A DNA stretch of 64,000 bases from Proteus vulgaris (GTDB lineage Bacteria; Pseudomonadota; Gammaproteobacteria; Enterobacterales; Enterobacteriaceae). The position numbers and the translations under genes were made by a program. The stretch is from assembly GCA_901472505.1 (NCBI GenBank), contig LR590468.1, forward strand, positions 2,331,501 to 2,395,500, in the 5' to 3' direction. Below, one piece after another: positions 63,554 to 64,000 of this stretch. Numbering within the stretch: the first letter of the stretch is position 1; every line of letters starts with the position of its first letter. A model generated the notes under the pieces. It had not been told where the DNA came from, ran no database searches, and was given only the letters and a program-made list of their open reading frames with translations.

Positions 63554-64000
63554 ATGAGTGACTATAAAAATACCCTGAACTTACCAGAAACAGGGTTCCC
63601 TATGCGCGGGGATTTAGCAAAGCGCGAACCAGAGATGTTATCACGTTGGTACAAAGAAGGTTTGTATCAAGCTATTCGTCAGGCTAAAAGTGGTAAAAAA
63701 ACATTTATTTTGCATGATGGCCCTCCATACGCCAACGGCAATATTCATATTGGTCACTCAGTAAACAAAATTCTCAAAGATATTATTATTAAATCCAAAG
63801 GGCTGTCAGGCTTTGACTCTCCGTACATTCCAGGATGGGATTGTCACGGATTACCTATCGAACTAAAAGTTGAACAAATCGTAGGTAAACCAGGAGAAAA
63901 AATATCGGCAGCACAATTCCGCGAGGAATGTCGTAAATACGCTTACGAGCAAATCGAAGCACAGAAAAAAGATTTTATTCGTTTAGGTGTTCTAGGGGAT
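63554..64000 (+). CDS. ileS: Isoleucyl-tRNA synthetase, 3' end cut by window
   Basis: IleRS charges tRNA-Ile and edits valine. Starting at ATG 63554, the first 149 codons are open to the window edge: [20 protein letters not shown], the class I signature in [11 protein letters not shown] (about residues 57-67), then [20 protein letters not shown] and [20 protein letters not shown], matching E. coli IleS. Only about one sixth of the ~940 aa protein is present, ending at ...LGVLGD. Confidence 0.96.
   Translation, partial: MSDYKNTLNLPETGFPMRGDLAKREPEMLSRWYKEGLYQAIRQAKSGKKTFILHDGPPYANGNIHIGHSVNKILKDIIIKSKGLSGFDSPYIPGWDCHGLPIELKVEQIVGKPGEKISAAQFREECRKYAYEQIEAQKKDFIRLGVLGD

Overview
This 64 kb window is a low-GC gammaproteobacterial chromosome, most likely Proteus or a close relative in the Morganellaceae. 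Protein similarity and gene order match the E. coli/Proteus backbone throughout: rsmI-rnpB, yhaK/yhaJ, yqjA/D/E/K/F, sstT and fadH on the left; ettA-slt-trpR-yjjX-gpmB-rob-creA-arcA-thrLABC, yaaA-talB-mog-dnaKJ-nhaAR-rpsT-ribF-ileS on the right. The genus call rests on recalled sequence resemblance, not a search.

Three accessory blocks interrupt this backbone. (1) 3.1-10.2 kb, minus strand: an orphan type VI secretion (T6SS) effector operon, hcp - vgrG - DUF4123 chaperone - unknown ~397 aa protein - PD-(D/E)XK-type nuclease effector - putative immunity gene - unknown gene - PAAR, sitting where E. coli carries yqjG-yhaH-yhaI. Its vgrG is truly damaged (nonsense codon plus an internal deletion). 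(2) 18.2-28.2 kb: a complete protease-associated TonB import locus, made of an ECF sigma factor, a FecR-like anti-sigma, a YddB-type TonB receptor with an added N-terminal signalling (STN) domain, a YddA-type ABC exporter-fold protein, a PqqL-type M16 protease with a lipobox and, divergently, its own TonB paralogue. The parts match the Fus ferredoxin-import system and E. coli yddAB-pqqL, here placed under surface signalling. (3) 42.2-50.4 kb, between thrC and yaaA: a very AT-rich toxin gene of about 2731 codons with an apparent YopT-like (C58) cysteine protease region, a hydrophobic pore-forming-like segment and C-terminal RTX-type repeats, split by an in-frame TAA.

Regulatory elements visible in the sequence include the rnpB promoter and terminator, the thr promoter with a Thr/Ile leader peptide and attenuator, a TrpR operator in front of trpR, two heat-shock (sigma-32) promoters before dnaK, a FecI/Fur-type element before the TonB receptor, and many bidirectional terminators between convergent genes.

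A major caveat: at least 24 one-base insertions or deletions, nearly all in short homopolymer runs, break otherwise perfectly conserved genes, including arcA, thrC (four indels, two of them compensating), rob, nhaR, yhaJ, yddA, yddB and pqqL. Correcting each run restores the family length (for example arcA to 238 aa). This looks like residual consensus error in the assembly rather than biology, so those genes are annotated over their full span with the break noted. The vgrG and RTX-toxin stop codons and the vgrG deletion are of a different kind and may be real.
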